A program made the translations under genes and the position numbers. The notes below the pieces were generated by a model, which was not told where the DNA came from, ran no database searches, and saw only the letters and a program-made list of their open reading frames with translations. This document shows, in pieces, positions 29,587 to 38,795 of a stretch of 64,000 bases of DNA (the stretch's first letter is position 1; each line of letters opens with the position of its first letter). This stretch comes from Burkholderia sp. (GTDB taxonomy: Bacteria; Pseudomonadota; Gammaproteobacteria; Burkholderiales; Burkholderiaceae): contig CP144361.1 of NCBI GenBank assembly GCA_040954445.1, forward strand, positions 1,426,001-1,490,000, given 5' to 3'.

Positions 29587-29642
29587 TATTGATCCGCAAT
29601 TCGCTATACAGCTTTATACAAGATTCGTATTTTTGATCAATA
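29587..29642. repeat. Hybrid MITE/IS630 terminal-repeat element
   Basis: The left 18 bp (TATTGATCCGCAATTC) are MITE tip. The remainder (CTATACAGCTTTATACAAGATTCG...TTTGATCAATA) is the IS630 end. Both outer tips are equivalent, so the 56-bp unit looks like an end-to-end recombinant. It finishes 12 bp before nuoJ. Confidence 0.65.
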
Positions 29643-29654
29643 ACCATTGACTTC

Positions 29655-30308
29655 ATGACTGTACTCTTCTACATCTTCTCGCTGTTGCTGGTGATCTCGG
29701 GGGTGAAGGTGATCACTGCGCGCAACCCCGTGGCTTCCGCGCTTTTTCTCGTCCTCGCGTTCTGCAACGCGGCCGCGCTCTGGATGCTGCTCGAAGCCGA
29801 GTTCCTCGCCATCCTGCTGGTGCTCATCTATATCGGCGCGGTGATGGTGCTATTCTTGTTCGTAGTGATGATGCTCGACATCAATACCGACATTCTGCGC
29901 CGTAACTTCCGTCGCTTCGTGCCGATGGCCACGGTGGTGGGCGCGATCATAGTAGTCGAGACCGCGTTGATCCTCTGCCGCGGCTACGGCACCACCGCCT
30001 CGCCGGTGCGCGAGATCGCCTCCGGCACGCTAGCCAAGATGACGAACACGCACCTGATCGGCCAAGTGATCTACACCGACTACATCTTCGCCTTCGAAAT
30101 CGCCGGGTTGGTGCTGCTGGTCGCGATCATCGCGGCGGTTTCGCTGACCTCGGGTCGCGACAAGGCATGCAAGCGCCAGAACGTGTCCGATCAGGTCAGC
30201 GTGCGCCGCCAGGATCGAGTACGTCTCATCAAGATGGCTGCTGAAAAGCCGCCCGAGCTGGAAGCGACACCTGTCTCGACCGATCCCACTGCGGCTACGA
30301 AGAGCTGA
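29655..30308 (+). CDS. nuoJ: NADH-quinone oxidoreductase subunit J
   Basis: NuoJ is a membrane subunit of complex I near the quinone channel; its third helix takes part in coupling. The 217-residue protein has five predicted helices, with NPVASALFLVLAFCNAAALWMLLEAEFLAI (given here in parts: ARNPVASALFLVL, then EAEFLAILLVLIYIGAVMVL) as conserved core. The C-terminal ~50 residues are charged and not membrane-bound. The start ATG 29655 has no clear Shine-Dalgarno because the upstream 12 bp belong to an IS-derived repeat. Expression of nuoJ-N therefore depends on read-through over ~1.36 kb or on a new promoter. Confidence 0.93.
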   Translation: MTVLFYIFSLLLVISGVKVITARNPVASALFLVLAFCNAAALWMLLEAEFLAILLVLIYIGAVMVLFLFVVMMLDINTDILRRNFRRFVPMATVVGAIIVVETALILCRGYGTTASPVREIASGTLAKMTNTHLIGQVIYTDYIFAFEIAGLVLLVAIIAAVSLTSGRDKACKRQNVSDQVSVRRQDRVRLIKMAAEKPPELEATPVSTDPTAATKS

Positions 30309-30326
30309 GCCAAGGACAACCCAATT

Positions 30327-30638
30327 ATGCTACACCTGACTCTTGCCCACTACCTGGTTCTTGGCGCATTCCTGTTCGCGATCAGTATCGTCGGTATCTT
30401 CCTGAACCGCAACAACATCATCGTGATCCTTATGGCGATCGAGCTGATGCTGCTCGCGGTCAATACGAATTTCGTCGCATTTTCGCATTATCTTGGGGAC
30501 GTACGCGGACAGATTTTCGTGTTCTTCGTGCTCACGGTTGCAGCGGCCGAAACGGCAATCGGCCTCGCGATTCTAGTGACTCTGTTCCGAAAACTCGACA
30601 CCATCAATGTCGAGGATCTCGACCAGCTCAAGGGCTAA
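30327..30638 (+). CDS. nuoK: NADH-quinone oxidoreductase subunit K
   Basis: NuoK is the small, three-helix, MrpC-like proton-channel subunit of complex I. The 103 residues contain the two conserved buried glutamates: one in [12 protein letters not shown] (near residue 36) and one in [14 protein letters not shown] (near residue 72). Full length and intact. It starts 18 bp after nuoJ and is followed at 17 bp by nuoL. Confidence 0.95.
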   Translation: MLHLTLAHYLVLGAFLFAISIVGIFLNRNNIIVILMAIELMLLAVNTNFVAFSHYLGDVRGQIFVFFVLTVAAAETAIGLAILVTLFRKLDTINVEDLDQLKG

Positions 30639-30655
30639 TTTCAGGCGATTCTGCT

Positions 30656-32707
30656 ATGTCGACTACAGTTAACGAAACCACGCTGCTGGCGATTTCTCTG
30701 GCACCGCTAGTCGGCTCGATCATCGCCGGCCTGTTCGGCAATAGCGTCGGTCGCAAAGGCGCGCACCGCGTGACGATCCTCGGCGTCCTGATCTCCTTTG
30801 TCCTTTCCTGTCTGGTGTACCAGCAAGTGATAGACGGCGCAAGCTTCAACGCCACCGTCTATGAATGGATGCAGGTCGGGCCGCTCAAGCTCGAGATCGG
30901 CTTCCTCGTCGATTCGCTAACCACCATGATGATGGTAGTGGTCACCTTCGTCTCGCTGATGGTGCACATCTACACGATCGGCTACATGGAAGAGGAGGCT
31001 GGCTACCAGCGGTTCTTCTCCTACATCTCGCTGTTCACCTTCTCGATGCTTATGCTTGTGATGAGTAATAACTTTCTTCAGCTGTTCTTCGGCTGGGAGG
31101 CGGTCGGCCTCGTGTCCTACCTATTGATTGGCTTCTACTACACGCGGGAAAGCGCGATCTACGCCAACATGAAGGCATTCATCGTCAACCGCGTGGGGGA
31201 TTTTGGCTTCTTGCTCGGCATCGGCCTACTGCTCGCCTATGGAGGTTCGATGAACTACGGGGAGGTATTTGCCAAGAGCACTGCGCTGGCAGCGATGCAT
31301 TTCCCGGACACCGACTGGGGCCTGCTGACAGTGGCCTGCATCTGCCTGTTCATCGGCGCGATGGGCAAGTCGGCGCAGTTCCCGCTGCATGTTTGGCTGC
31401 CCGATTCGATGGAAGGCCCGACGCCGATCTCGGCGCTGATCCACGCAGCTACTATGGTGACGGCCGGTGTATTCATGGTCACGCGCATGTCACCGCTATT
31501 CGAACTGTCCGATACGGCGCTGTCCTTTATCACTATGATCGGCAGCATCACCGCGCTGTTCATGGGTTTCCTGAGCGTGATCCAAAACGATATCAAGCGC
31601 GTAGTCGCGTACTCGACGCTCTCCCAGCTCGGTTACATGACGGTCGCGCTTGGCGTGTCGGCCTACCCTGTCGCTGTATTCCACCTGATGACGCATGCCT
31701 TCTTTAAGGCTCTGCTATTCCTTTCGGCGGGCTCGGTCATTATCGGCATGCACCATGACCAAGATATCCGCAACATGGGCGGCCTGCGCAAGTACATGCC
31801 GATCACCTGGATCACCTCCCTGATCGGCTCGCTCGCGCTGATCGGCATGCCGTTCTTCTCTGGTTTCTACTCGAAGGACTCGATCATCGATGCGGTCAAG
31901 CTCTCGCATCTGCGGGGTTCTGGTTTCGCCTATTTCGCGGTGGTCGCAAGCGTGTTCGTGACGGCGCTATACTCGTTCCGCCTGTATTTCCTGGTATTCC
32001 ACGGCGAGGAGCGCTTCCGCAAACCGAAGCATCCAGATTCTCCGATGGGCAAGGCTGCCACGCAAAGGGATGGGCATGACGCGCACTGCCACGACGATCA
32101 TGCACATGAGCCGCCGCACGAAACCTCGTGGATTGTTTGGGTGCCGCTGGTGCTGCTAGCGATTCCGTCCGTGCTGATCGGCGCTGTGGCAATCGGCCCG
32201 ATGCTGTTCGGCGACTTCTTCCAACATGGTGTTGCGTTCAACAAGGTAATCTTCATCGGTCAGAATCATCCAGCGCTTGTCGAGATGGCCGATGCATTTG
32301 ACGGCTGGGTCGCGATGGGCCTGCATTCAGTGTTGGGCCTGCCGGCCTGGCTTGCGCTTGCAGGCGTGGTTGTTGCTTGGTTCCTGCATCTAAAGTGCCC
32401 GGACCTTTCGGCGGCGATTCGCCGCGCGGTCGGTCCGATCTATACGCTGCTTGACAACAAATACTATATGGACAAGATCAACGAGGTCGTGTTCGCGAGG
32501 GGCTCGGTCGCAGTTGGTCGGGCCCTGTGGAAAGAGGGCGATGTCGTCGTGATCGATGGAGTCGTCAACGGAAGCGCGCGATGCGTCAGCTGGTTTTCCG
32601 GCATGATTCGCTTCCTGCAATCCGGCTACATCTATCACTACGCGTTTGCGATGATCATTGGCATGATGGGTCTCCTTACCCTGTTTGTTACGCTCGGCGG
32701 AAAATAA
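30656..32707 (+). CDS. nuoL: NADH-quinone oxidoreductase subunit L
   Basis: NuoL is the distal antiporter-like proton-pumping subunit and carries the long lateral helix along the membrane arm. The 683-residue protein has the expected 16 or so helices, with antiporter signatures FFGWEAVGLVSYLLIGFYY (conserved Glu), MGKSAQFPLHVWLPDSMEGP (conserved Lys), ATMVTAGVFMVTRM and SQLGYMTVALG. A His-rich loop (HDAHCHDDHAHEPPHE) lies before the C-terminal helices, as in related bacteria. Intact. nuoM follows after 20 bp. Confidence 0.95.
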   Translation: MSTTVNETTLLAISLAPLVGSIIAGLFGNSVGRKGAHRVTILGVLISFVLSCLVYQQVIDGASFNATVYEWMQVGPLKLEIGFLVDSLTTMMMVVVTFVSLMVHIYTIGYMEEEAGYQRFFSYISLFTFSMLMLVMSNNFLQLFFGWEAVGLVSYLLIGFYYTRESAIYANMKAFIVNRVGDFGFLLGIGLLLAYGGSMNYGEVFAKSTALAAMHFPDTDWGLLTVACICLFIGAMGKSAQFPLHVWLPDSMEGPTPISALIHAATMVTAGVFMVTRMSPLFELSDTALSFITMIGSITALFMGFLSVIQNDIKRVVAYSTLSQLGYMTVALGVSAYPVAVFHLMTHAFFKALLFLSAGSVIIGMHHDQDIRNMGGLRKYMPITWITSLIGSLALIGMPFFSGFYSKDSIIDAVKLSHLRGSGFAYFAVVASVFVTALYSFRLYFLVFHGEERFRKPKHPDSPMGKAATQRDGHDAHCHDDHAHEPPHETSWIVWVPLVLLAIPSVLIGAVAIGPMLFGDFFQHGVAFNKVIFIGQNHPALVEMADAFDGWVAMGLHSVLGLPAWLALAGVVVAWFLHLKCPDLSAAIRRAVGPIYTLLDNKYYMDKINEVVFARGSVAVGRALWKEGDVVVIDGVVNGSARCVSWFSGMIRFLQSGYIYHYAFAMIIGMMGLLTLFVTLGGK

Positions 32708-32727
32708 AAAAGAGGAGGCACCCACTC

Positions 32728-34221
32728 ATGCCCGCATTACCGATTCTCAGTACTGCTATCTGGCTTCCGATGGTGTTTGGTCTGCTCATCCTCGCCGTGG
32801 GCACCGACCGGAAGCCCAGCGTGCCCCGCTGGGTCGCACTGATCGGTGCACTGCTCGGGTTTATAGTCACGATTCCGCTCATCACTGGTTTCGATCCGAG
32901 CACCGCCGCTCTTCAGTACGAAGAAAATGTGATCTGGATCGACCGCTTCAATGTTTCGTATCACCTCGGCGTCGACGGCATCTCGATGTGGTTCGTCATG
33001 CTGACAGCACTGATCACCGTCATCGTGGTAGTGGCCGGCTGGGAAGTCATCACCGAAAACGTCTCGCAGTACTTGGCATCATTTCTGATGCTCTCGGGCA
33101 TCATGATTGGGGTGTTCTCGGCGGTCGACGGCCTGCTGTTCTACGTGTTCTTCGAGGCCACGCTGATTCCGATGTACATTATCATCGGCATCTGGGGCGG
33201 CCCGAACCGCGTCTATGCGGCCTTCAAGTTCTTCCTTTACACGCTGGCCGGATCGCTACTGATGCTGATCGCGCTGCTCTACCTATACCGCGAGACACAT
33301 ACCTTTGATCTTGCGGCCTGGCAGGGCGCAAAGTTGTCTATGATGCCGCAGTTGTTACTGTTTTGTGCGTTCTTTCTCGCTTTCGCGGTGAAGGTGCCGA
33401 TGTGGCCGTTCCATACTTGGCTTCCCGACGCGCACGTCGAGGCGCCGACCGGCGGCTCGGTGGTGCTGGCGGCCATCATGCTCAAGCTCGGTGCCTACGG
33501 CTTTCTGCGCTTCTCCCTGCCCGTCACCCCCGATGCAGCGCATTATCTAGCCCCGGTCTTGATAGTTTTGTCCCTTCTTTCAGTGATCTATATCGGTTTG
33601 GTCGCGATGGTGCAGACCGACATGAAGAAGCTGGTCGCCTATTCGTCGATCGCCCATATGGGTTTCGTCACGCTTGGCTTTTTTATCTTTAGCCAGCTCG
33701 GCATCGAGGGTGCGATTGTGCAGATGATCTCGCACGGTTTCGTGTCCGGCGCAATGTTTCTTTGTATTGGCGTGTTATACGATCGCCTTCATACACGCAA
33801 TATCGACGAGTATGGGGGGGTGGCAAACGTTATGCCTAAGGTCGCCACCTTCGCCCTGCTGTTCGCGATGGCGAACTGCGGCCTGCCCGGCACCTCTGGC
33901 TTTGTCGGTGAGTTTATGGTGATTCTTGCCTCGGTGAAGTTCAATTTCTGGACCGCGTTTGGGGCGGGCCTCACGCTGATTCTCGGTGCGGGCTACACGC
34001 TGTGGATGTACAAGCGCGTCTATTTTGGCAAGGTAGTCAACGAGAAGATAACGACACTGAAGGACATAGGTGTGCGCGAACTCTCGATGCTCGCCGTGTT
34101 AGCTGCGTTTACGCTATTGATGGGCCTGTATCCCAAGCCTTTCACCGATGTGATGCACGTTTCCGTAATAAATCTCCTCTCTCACGTTGCGCAATCTAAG
34201 CTGTTGATGGCCCCGCAGTAA
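32728..34221 (+). CDS. nuoM: NADH-quinone oxidoreductase subunit M
   Basis: NuoM is the middle antiporter-like proton-pumping subunit. I start it at ATG 32728 (PALPILSTAIWLPMVFG), which lies 9 bp after AGAGGAGG; the frame is open further upstream but that part overlaps nuoL. The 497 residues include FYVFFEATLIPMYIIIG (conserved Glu), VKVPMWPFHTWLPDAHVEAP (conserved Lys), and SSIAHMGFVTLGFF. Full length and intact. nuoN begins 24 bp later. Confidence 0.95.
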   Translation: MPALPILSTAIWLPMVFGLLILAVGTDRKPSVPRWVALIGALLGFIVTIPLITGFDPSTAALQYEENVIWIDRFNVSYHLGVDGISMWFVMLTALITVIVVVAGWEVITENVSQYLASFLMLSGIMIGVFSAVDGLLFYVFFEATLIPMYIIIGIWGGPNRVYAAFKFFLYTLAGSLLMLIALLYLYRETHTFDLAAWQGAKLSMMPQLLLFCAFFLAFAVKVPMWPFHTWLPDAHVEAPTGGSVVLAAIMLKLGAYGFLRFSLPVTPDAAHYLAPVLIVLSLLSVIYIGLVAMVQTDMKKLVAYSSIAHMGFVTLGFFIFSQLGIEGAIVQMISHGFVSGAMFLCIGVLYDRLHTRNIDEYGGVANVMPKVATFALLFAMANCGLPGTSGFVGEFMVILASVKFNFWTAFGAGLTLILGAGYTLWMYKRVYFGKVVNEKITTLKDIGVRELSMLAVLAAFTLLMGLYPKPFTDVMHVSVINLLSHVAQSKLLMAPQ

Positions 34222-34245
34222 ACGTGGGCTGAGAAAACCAAGACC

Positions 34246-35724
34246 ATGCAAAACGCACCTATGAATGCCTTGTTGCCCGATGCGCTCGTGGTGCTCGCCA
34301 TTATTCTGGCGTGGATCAACGACATCCTCTCCGGCGAGTCCGGCCACCGCCTCACGTACCTGATCGCGGTCATCTCTTCCGTTGTCGCCGGCGTATGGTT
34401 TGCATTCCAGGCCCTTGATCCGTACCAGTACTACGTCTTCTCGCGGATGGTGGTGGTCGATGCTTTCTCGAACGTGATGAAGGCGGGGGTGTCGATCAGC
34501 TGCGCAGCCTCGATGATCTATTCGAGGCGCTACCTGTCGGACCGGGGCCTGTTTCGTGGCGACGTGTTCCTGCTCGGGATGTTCTCGCTGCTCGGCCAGC
34601 TTGTGATGATCTCTGGAAATAACTTCCTGACGCTCTACCTCGGCCTCGAGTTGATGTCGCTGTCGCTCTACGCGCTGATCGCGCTACACCGTGACGGTGC
34701 CCAATCAAGTGAAGCGGCGATGAAGTACTACGTGCTCGGTGGGCTGGCTTCCGGCTTCGTGCTGTACGGAATTTCGATGGTGTATGGCACCACCGCTTCG
34801 CTCGAGTTGCAGGACGTGCTCAATGTCGTCGCCTCGGGTCACCTCAATAATCTCGTGCTGCTGTTGGGCGTGATTTTTATCATTGCTGGCGTGGCCTTCA
34901 AGCTCGGCGCAGTGCCATTTCACATGTGGGTCCCCGACGTCTACCAGGGCGCGCCCACGGCGATGTCGCTCCTGACCGGTGGCGGCCCGAAGGTAGCTGC
35001 CTTCTCCTGGGGCTTGCGCATCCTGGTGATGGGCCTGCTGCCGCTGGCAGCGGACTGGCAGCAGATGCTGGTGATCCTAGCAGCACTGTCGCTGATCATC
35101 GGAAACATCACTGGTATCGTCCAGCACAATGTCAAGCGGATGCTAGCCTACTCGGCGATTGCAAATATGGGCGGCTTCGTGCTGCTCGGCCTGCTCTCGG
35201 GCGTAGTGAAGGGACGACCAGCCTTCACGGCCACTGCCTACAGCTCGGCGATGTTCTACTCGATCGTCTACCTGCTCACCACGCTCGGCACCTTCGGCAT
35301 CGTGATGCTGCTGGCCCGCCGCGATTTCGAAGCGGAAACGCTCGAGGACTTCAAGGGCCTCAACAAGCGCAGCCCAGTGTTCGCCTTCGTGATGATGTTG
35401 ATGATGTTCTCGCTGGCCGGCATTCCACCGACGGTGGGTTTTTACGCCAAGCTCGCTGTGCTTGAGGCCACTATTAATGCCAACCTAATCTGGCTCGCGA
35501 TTCTCGGCGTCATCAGTTCGTTGTTCGGTGCATTCTACTATCTGCGTATCGTGAAACTGATGTACTTTGATATGCCGCAGGACACGCACCCGATTATGAG
35601 TGACGTGGTGAACCGAGCGGCGCTCCTGCTCAACGGTCTGGCCTTGCTAGTACTCGGCATCATGCCCGGGCAGCTGATGCAGGTCTGTCTGCAGGCCATC
35701 AGCCATATGCTACCGCTCTATTAA
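34246..35724 (+). CDS. nuoN: NADH-quinone oxidoreductase subunit N
   Basis: NuoN is the third antiporter-like subunit, next to NuoK. The 492-residue protein shows LYLGLELMSLSLYALIAL (conserved Glu), AFKLGAVPFHMWVPDVYQGAP (Lys and proline-broken helix, in part) and YSAIANMGGFVLLG. The start is ATG 34246; ATG 34261 (MNALLPDALVVL) is equally plausible. The last codon is Tyr in LPLY and the stop TAA (35722-35724) lies inside the tip of the MITE that begins at 35719, so the native 3' end may have been replaced. This is the last gene of the operon. Confidence 0.93.
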   Translation: MQNAPMNALLPDALVVLAIILAWINDILSGESGHRLTYLIAVISSVVAGVWFAFQALDPYQYYVFSRMVVVDAFSNVMKAGVSISCAASMIYSRRYLSDRGLFRGDVFLLGMFSLLGQLVMISGNNFLTLYLGLELMSLSLYALIALHRDGAQSSEAAMKYYVLGGLASGFVLYGISMVYGTTASLELQDVLNVVASGHLNNLVLLLGVIFIIAGVAFKLGAVPFHMWVPDVYQGAPTAMSLLTGGGPKVAAFSWGLRILVMGLLPLAADWQQMLVILAALSLIIGNITGIVQHNVKRMLAYSAIANMGGFVLLGLLSGVVKGRPAFTATAYSSAMFYSIVYLLTTLGTFGIVMLLARRDFEAETLEDFKGLNKRSPVFAFVMMLMMFSLAGIPPTVGFYAKLAVLEATINANLIWLAILGVISSLFGAFYYLRIVKLMYFDMPQDTHPIMSDVVNRAALLLNGLALLVLGIMPGQLMQVCLQAISHMLPLY

Positions 35725-35836
35725 TCCGAAATTCGTGATATGGAAATTAGAACATCTTCCTTCATGTGAGGGGCATGGAAAAACGAGACATGAGGGACGA
35801 TTTTCTAATTTCAAATTCACGAATTTCGGATTAATA
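35719..35836. repeat. MITE, complete, overlapping the nuoN stop
   Basis: TATTAATCCGAAATTCG to CGAATTTCGGATTAATA, 118 bp. It contains the characteristic core ATGTGAGGGGCATGG...ACATGAGGGACG. The tip supplies the nuoN stop codon. On transcription it would fold into a long hairpin directly after nuoN and could act as an mRNA end. Confidence 0.87.
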
Positions 35837-35890
35837 ACCACGAATAGGGCACTGCCGCTTCATGTTCCTCGCTTTTTGTACGGTAACTGT

Positions 35891-35919
35891 TTGTTATGCC
35901 GATAGTTTTCGCTTACAAT
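35891..35919 (+). promoter_or_regulatory. Sigma-70 type promoter of rpsP operon
   Basis: TTGTTA (35891-35896), a 17-bp spacer, and TACAAT (35914-35919) match the -35 and -10 consensus well. It lies about 50 bp before rpsP and outside any repeat, so it is probably the native promoter of rpsP-rimM-trmD-rplS. Confidence 0.7.
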
Positions 35920-35967
35920 AAAAAAGTGAAACAGTTTCAAAACTCGATTTTTAAAAGGACTTCAGAT

Positions 35968-36222
35968 ATGATTATCGTCCGTTTGGCTCGCGCTGGCTTG
36001 AAGAAGCGCCCGTTTTACAACATAGTTGCTACCGATTCGCGCAACCGTCGTGACGGTCGTTTTATCGAGCGCGTCGGTTTCTACAACCCGGTCGTCACCA
36101 AGGGAGAATCGCTGCGTATCGCCAACGATCGCCTGATGTACTGGCAAGGCGTTGGCGCACAGTTGTCACCGACCGTCGCCCGCCTTGTGAAGAAAGCGGC
36201 AAAAGCACAACCGACCGCCTAA
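35968..36222 (+). CDS. rpsP: 30S ribosomal protein S16
   Basis: S16 binds 16S rRNA early and stabilises the small subunit. The 84-residue protein is typical: [20 protein letters not shown] at the N-terminus, then [19 protein letters not shown], and a basic end. I use ATG 35968, 8 bp after AAAAGGAC; the frame is open 24 codons further upstream but that part covers the promoter. First gene of the conserved rpsP-rimM-trmD-rplS operon, which is complete here. Confidence 0.96.
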   Translation: MIIVRLARAGLKKRPFYNIVATDSRNRRDGRFIERVGFYNPVVTKGESLRIANDRLMYWQGVGAQLSPTVARLVKKAAKAQPTA

Positions 36223-36269
36223 ATAACATGGCATCATTTTTCGGCGGTCGTGTCCCCGAAGTGGACTGA

Positions 36270-36983
36270 ATGTCCGGTCCAGAAATGTCCGATAATGCAA
36301 AACGCGGCATACGTGAAGCCTCGACGTTTGGCATGTTCGTCTGTAAGCCGGTAGAGCGCGTGCTCGCCGAGGGTGACGAACAACCGGAGGCAGCAGGCAG
36401 CAAGTTGGGCTCCGGCTCAGAACGCCTCGCCGTAGTGGAGTCTTGGCCCGACGATGCGGTCGAGGTCGGTGCGATTGTCGATGCCTACGGCTTGAAAGGC
36501 TGGGTTAAGATCGCGCCACATGCCGGTGCGGGTCACCGCGGCGATGCGCTGCTGAAGACCCGCATCTGGTGGTTCGAGAAGGGCACCGAGCGCCTAGCAG
36601 TTGGAATCACGCAATCCAAGTTCCACAGCGATACCGTCGTTGCGCATCCGACCGGCCTGGCCAATCGAAATCAGGCGCTGGCCTTGCGTGGCTACCGTGT
36701 CTACGTGCGCCGTGAGGATTTCCCGGCGCTCAATGTGGGCGAATTCTACTGGGTTGATCTGATCGGCCTGGATGTCGTCAACGAGGCGGGTGTCGAACTT
36801 GGTCGCGTCGGCGACATGATCGACAACGGCGTGCACTCGATTATTCGAGTCGACTATCCGGCCCACGGCAAGGATGGTAAGCCCGTGTGCGGCGAGCGGC
36901 TGATCCCTTTTGTCAGTGTGTACGTGAAGATAGTCGATCAGGCAGCGAAGCATATTGTTGTCGCTTGGGAAGCAGATTACTGA
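36270..36983 (+). CDS. rimM: Ribosome maturation factor RimM
   Basis: RimM binds S19 and assists assembly of the 30S head. The protein shows a variable N-terminal extension (to about residue 63), the RimM barrel domain beginning [18 protein letters not shown], then the PRC-barrel domain with [16 protein letters not shown] and [16 protein letters not shown]. The 237 residues with start ATG 36270 match the Burkholderia form, which carries the same extension (MSG...KRG...FG.FV.KPVER). ATG 36285 is possible. The stop is separated from the trmD start by a single base. Confidence 0.93.
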   Translation: MSGPEMSDNAKRGIREASTFGMFVCKPVERVLAEGDEQPEAAGSKLGSGSERLAVVESWPDDAVEVGAIVDAYGLKGWVKIAPHAGAGHRGDALLKTRIWWFEKGTERLAVGITQSKFHSDTVVAHPTGLANRNQALALRGYRVYVRREDFPALNVGEFYWVDLIGLDVVNEAGVELGRVGDMIDNGVHSIIRVDYPAHGKDGKPVCGERLIPFVSVYVKIVDQAAKHIVVAWEADY

Positions 36984-36984
36984 A

Positions 36985-37782
36985 ATGAGCGATGCAAAAG
37001 AACGCGCGATGCAATTTGATGTCGTCACGCTCGTTCCCGAGATGTTCCATGCGCTGACCGACTGGGGTATCACTAGTCGAGCTGTCAAGCAGGGGCGTTT
37101 CGGCTTGCGTACGTGGAATCCGCGCGATTTTACGACAGACAATTACCGCACGGTCGACGATCGTCCCTACGGCGGCGGCCCCGGCATGGTGATGCTGGCC
37201 AAGCCGCTGGAAGCGGCGATCAGTGCGGCGAAGGCCGCGCAGACCGAGCAGGGAATCACATCCACGCGGATCGTGATGATGTCGCCGCAAGGCACGCCAC
37301 TTAGCCATGAACGGGTGGTACGGATGGCCGATGAACCCGGCGTGGTGCTGCTTTGTGGGCGCTACGAGGCGATCGACCAGCGTCTGCTCGATCGTTGCGT
37401 CGACGAGGAAATCAGCCTTGGCGATTTCGTGCTGTCGGGCGGCGAGTTGCCGGCGATGACCTTGATGGATGCGGTGGTGCGGCTTTTGCCCGGCGTACTG
37501 AACGACGCGCAATCGGTCGTGCAGGACAGCTTCTTCGAAGGCCTGCTCGATTGTTCGCATTACACGCGCCCCGAGGAATACAACGGGGTACGCGTGCCCG
37601 ATGTGTTGCTCGGTGGCCATCACGCTGAAATCAGGAAGTGGCGGCGCCAGGAAGCTTTGCGCAATACATGGTTGAAGCGCCCCGATTTAATCGAACGGGC
37701 GCGCCGCCAGCAGTTGTTGAACCGGGCCGACGAGATCTGGCTCGCAAGTCTCGCGGAGACCGCGAGGAAGGCCTTGAACTGA
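36985..37782 (+). CDS. trmD: tRNA (guanine-37-N1)-methyltransferase
   Basis: TrmD methylates G37 of tRNAs with SAM, which prevents frameshifting. The SPOUT trefoil-knot fold is represented by [39 protein letters not shown] and [15 protein letters not shown]. The C-terminal domain ends in [19 protein letters not shown]. Start ATG 36985 ([13 protein letters not shown]) overlaps closely with the end of rimM (TGAAATG); ATG 37009 is an alternative. 265 residues, intact. rplS follows at 140 bp. Confidence 0.95.
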   Translation: MSDAKERAMQFDVVTLVPEMFHALTDWGITSRAVKQGRFGLRTWNPRDFTTDNYRTVDDRPYGGGPGMVMLAKPLEAAISAAKAAQTEQGITSTRIVMMSPQGTPLSHERVVRMADEPGVVLLCGRYEAIDQRLLDRCVDEEISLGDFVLSGGELPAMTLMDAVVRLLPGVLNDAQSVVQDSFFEGLLDCSHYTRPEEYNGVRVPDVLLGGHHAEIRKWRRQEALRNTWLKRPDLIERARRQQLLNRADEIWLASLAETARKALN

Positions 37783-37922
37783 GGCGTTCCAGCGACGCTC
37801 CGGGAATCAAGGCGGTGTCGTGCATGCGTGCGCGGCGCCAATTGTGCATCCATCCTCTATCGGCGCCGAGTTCGGGAACGGACTCGGCGTAAACGCCGAC
37901 CAGATGGCATTGGGAGTCAGTA

Positions 37923-38336
37923 ATGAATCTGATCGAAAAACTTGAGCAGGAAGAAATTGAGCGCGCACTCACAGGCAAGACGATCCCCGAATTCGCCCCA
38001 GGCGATACGGTGAACGTGAACGTGAACGTAGTAGAAGGTAACCGCAAGCGCGTTCAAGCTTACGAAGGCGTCGTGATCTCGAAGCGCAATCGTGGTCTCA
38101 ACTCGGCTTTCATCGTCCGCAAGATTTCGTCTGGCGAAGGCGTTGAGCGTACATTTCAGACGTACTCACCGCTTCTCGCGAGCATTGTCGTCAAGCGTCG
38201 CGGCGATGTCCGCCGTGCTAAGCTGTACTACCTGCGTCAGCGTTCGGGCAAGTCGGCTCGAATCAAGGAAAAGCTGGTGTCAAAGGATCGAGGAGCAGCT
38301 ACCCAGCAGGGGGCGCGGTATCCCACTCGTAGTTGA
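37923..38336 (+). CDS. rplS: 50S ribosomal protein L19
   Basis: L19 sits at the interface between the ribosomal subunits. The conserved part ([19 protein letters not shown] to [14 protein letters not shown]) is full length. After KDR the last 14 residues ([14 protein letters not shown]) do not match the short Ala-rich end I expect in Burkholderia, which suggests a small 3' indel that shifted the frame into a later stop. Such a tail is surface exposed and may be tolerated. The gene after rplS in relatives is missing, and repeats begin at 38364. Confidence 0.93.
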   Translation: MNLIEKLEQEEIERALTGKTIPEFAPGDTVNVNVNVVEGNRKRVQAYEGVVISKRNRGLNSAFIVRKISSGEGVERTFQTYSPLLASIVVKRRGDVRRAKLYYLRQRSGKSARIKEKLVSKDRGAATQQGARYPTRS

Positions 38337-38363
38337 AGGTTGAGACAGCGGAATTGGATGGGT

Positions 38364-38403
38364 TATTTATTCAAAATTCGTGATCTTGAATTGCGAATAA
38401 ATA
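38364..38403. repeat. Mini MITE derivative
   Basis: TATTTATTCAAAATTCG...GAATTGCGAATAAATA, a 40-bp palindrome that keeps only the MITE tips and the GTGATCTTGAA motif. Confidence 0.5.
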
Positions 38404-38627
38404 AGCAGGCTGACGATCATAGGCAACGTGTTTTCGAGTGGACGAAAGTATCCAAAGACCGTTGACACCATCGAGCTTGCGAAAGCCTTTCTCTGTTTCC
38501 AGCAGAGCCACAAGCCGCCCCGGCGCATCGCTATGTCGGTATCGGGGTGCATGTGGAGTCTCAATCAGGTTCGCCGTGAACGTTTCCCCTCCAGTTCTTC
38601 GGGCAGTGTCTTCGAGAGGCCTTGTTG
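38404..38627 (-). other. Unassigned minus-strand fragment
   Basis: The minus strand reads APGRLVALLETEKGFRKLDGV, then NGLWILSSTR, openly over ~70 codons. This may be the tail of a transposase, but I cannot name the family. It is cut by a fold-back element at 38628. Confidence 0.3.
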
Positions 38628-38763
38628 CATAAATCGAGTGCGAGGACGAAATGGAACGGATTGCAAACCTCGCTCCTCCGCAATCGTCCGCAATCCGGTC
38701 GTATCGCCTGAAATTGCCCGTCGATGCCATTTCGTCTTCGCGCTCGATTTATGCAACAAGGCC
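38628..38763. mobile_element. IS5-derived fold-back mini-element
   Basis: 136 bp from GGCCTTGTTGCATAAATCGA to its inverse (ATGCAACAAGGCC), made from two inverted copies of the transposase-3' end of IS5. The flanks TCTTCGAGA and TCTCCGAAA agree at 7 of 9 positions and may be a decayed target duplication. Both tips carry the same GGCC change from GGCG/CGCC. Confidence 0.75.
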
Positions 38764-38795
38764 TCTCCGAAAACCCGGACCGATTTCAGCCTCGA

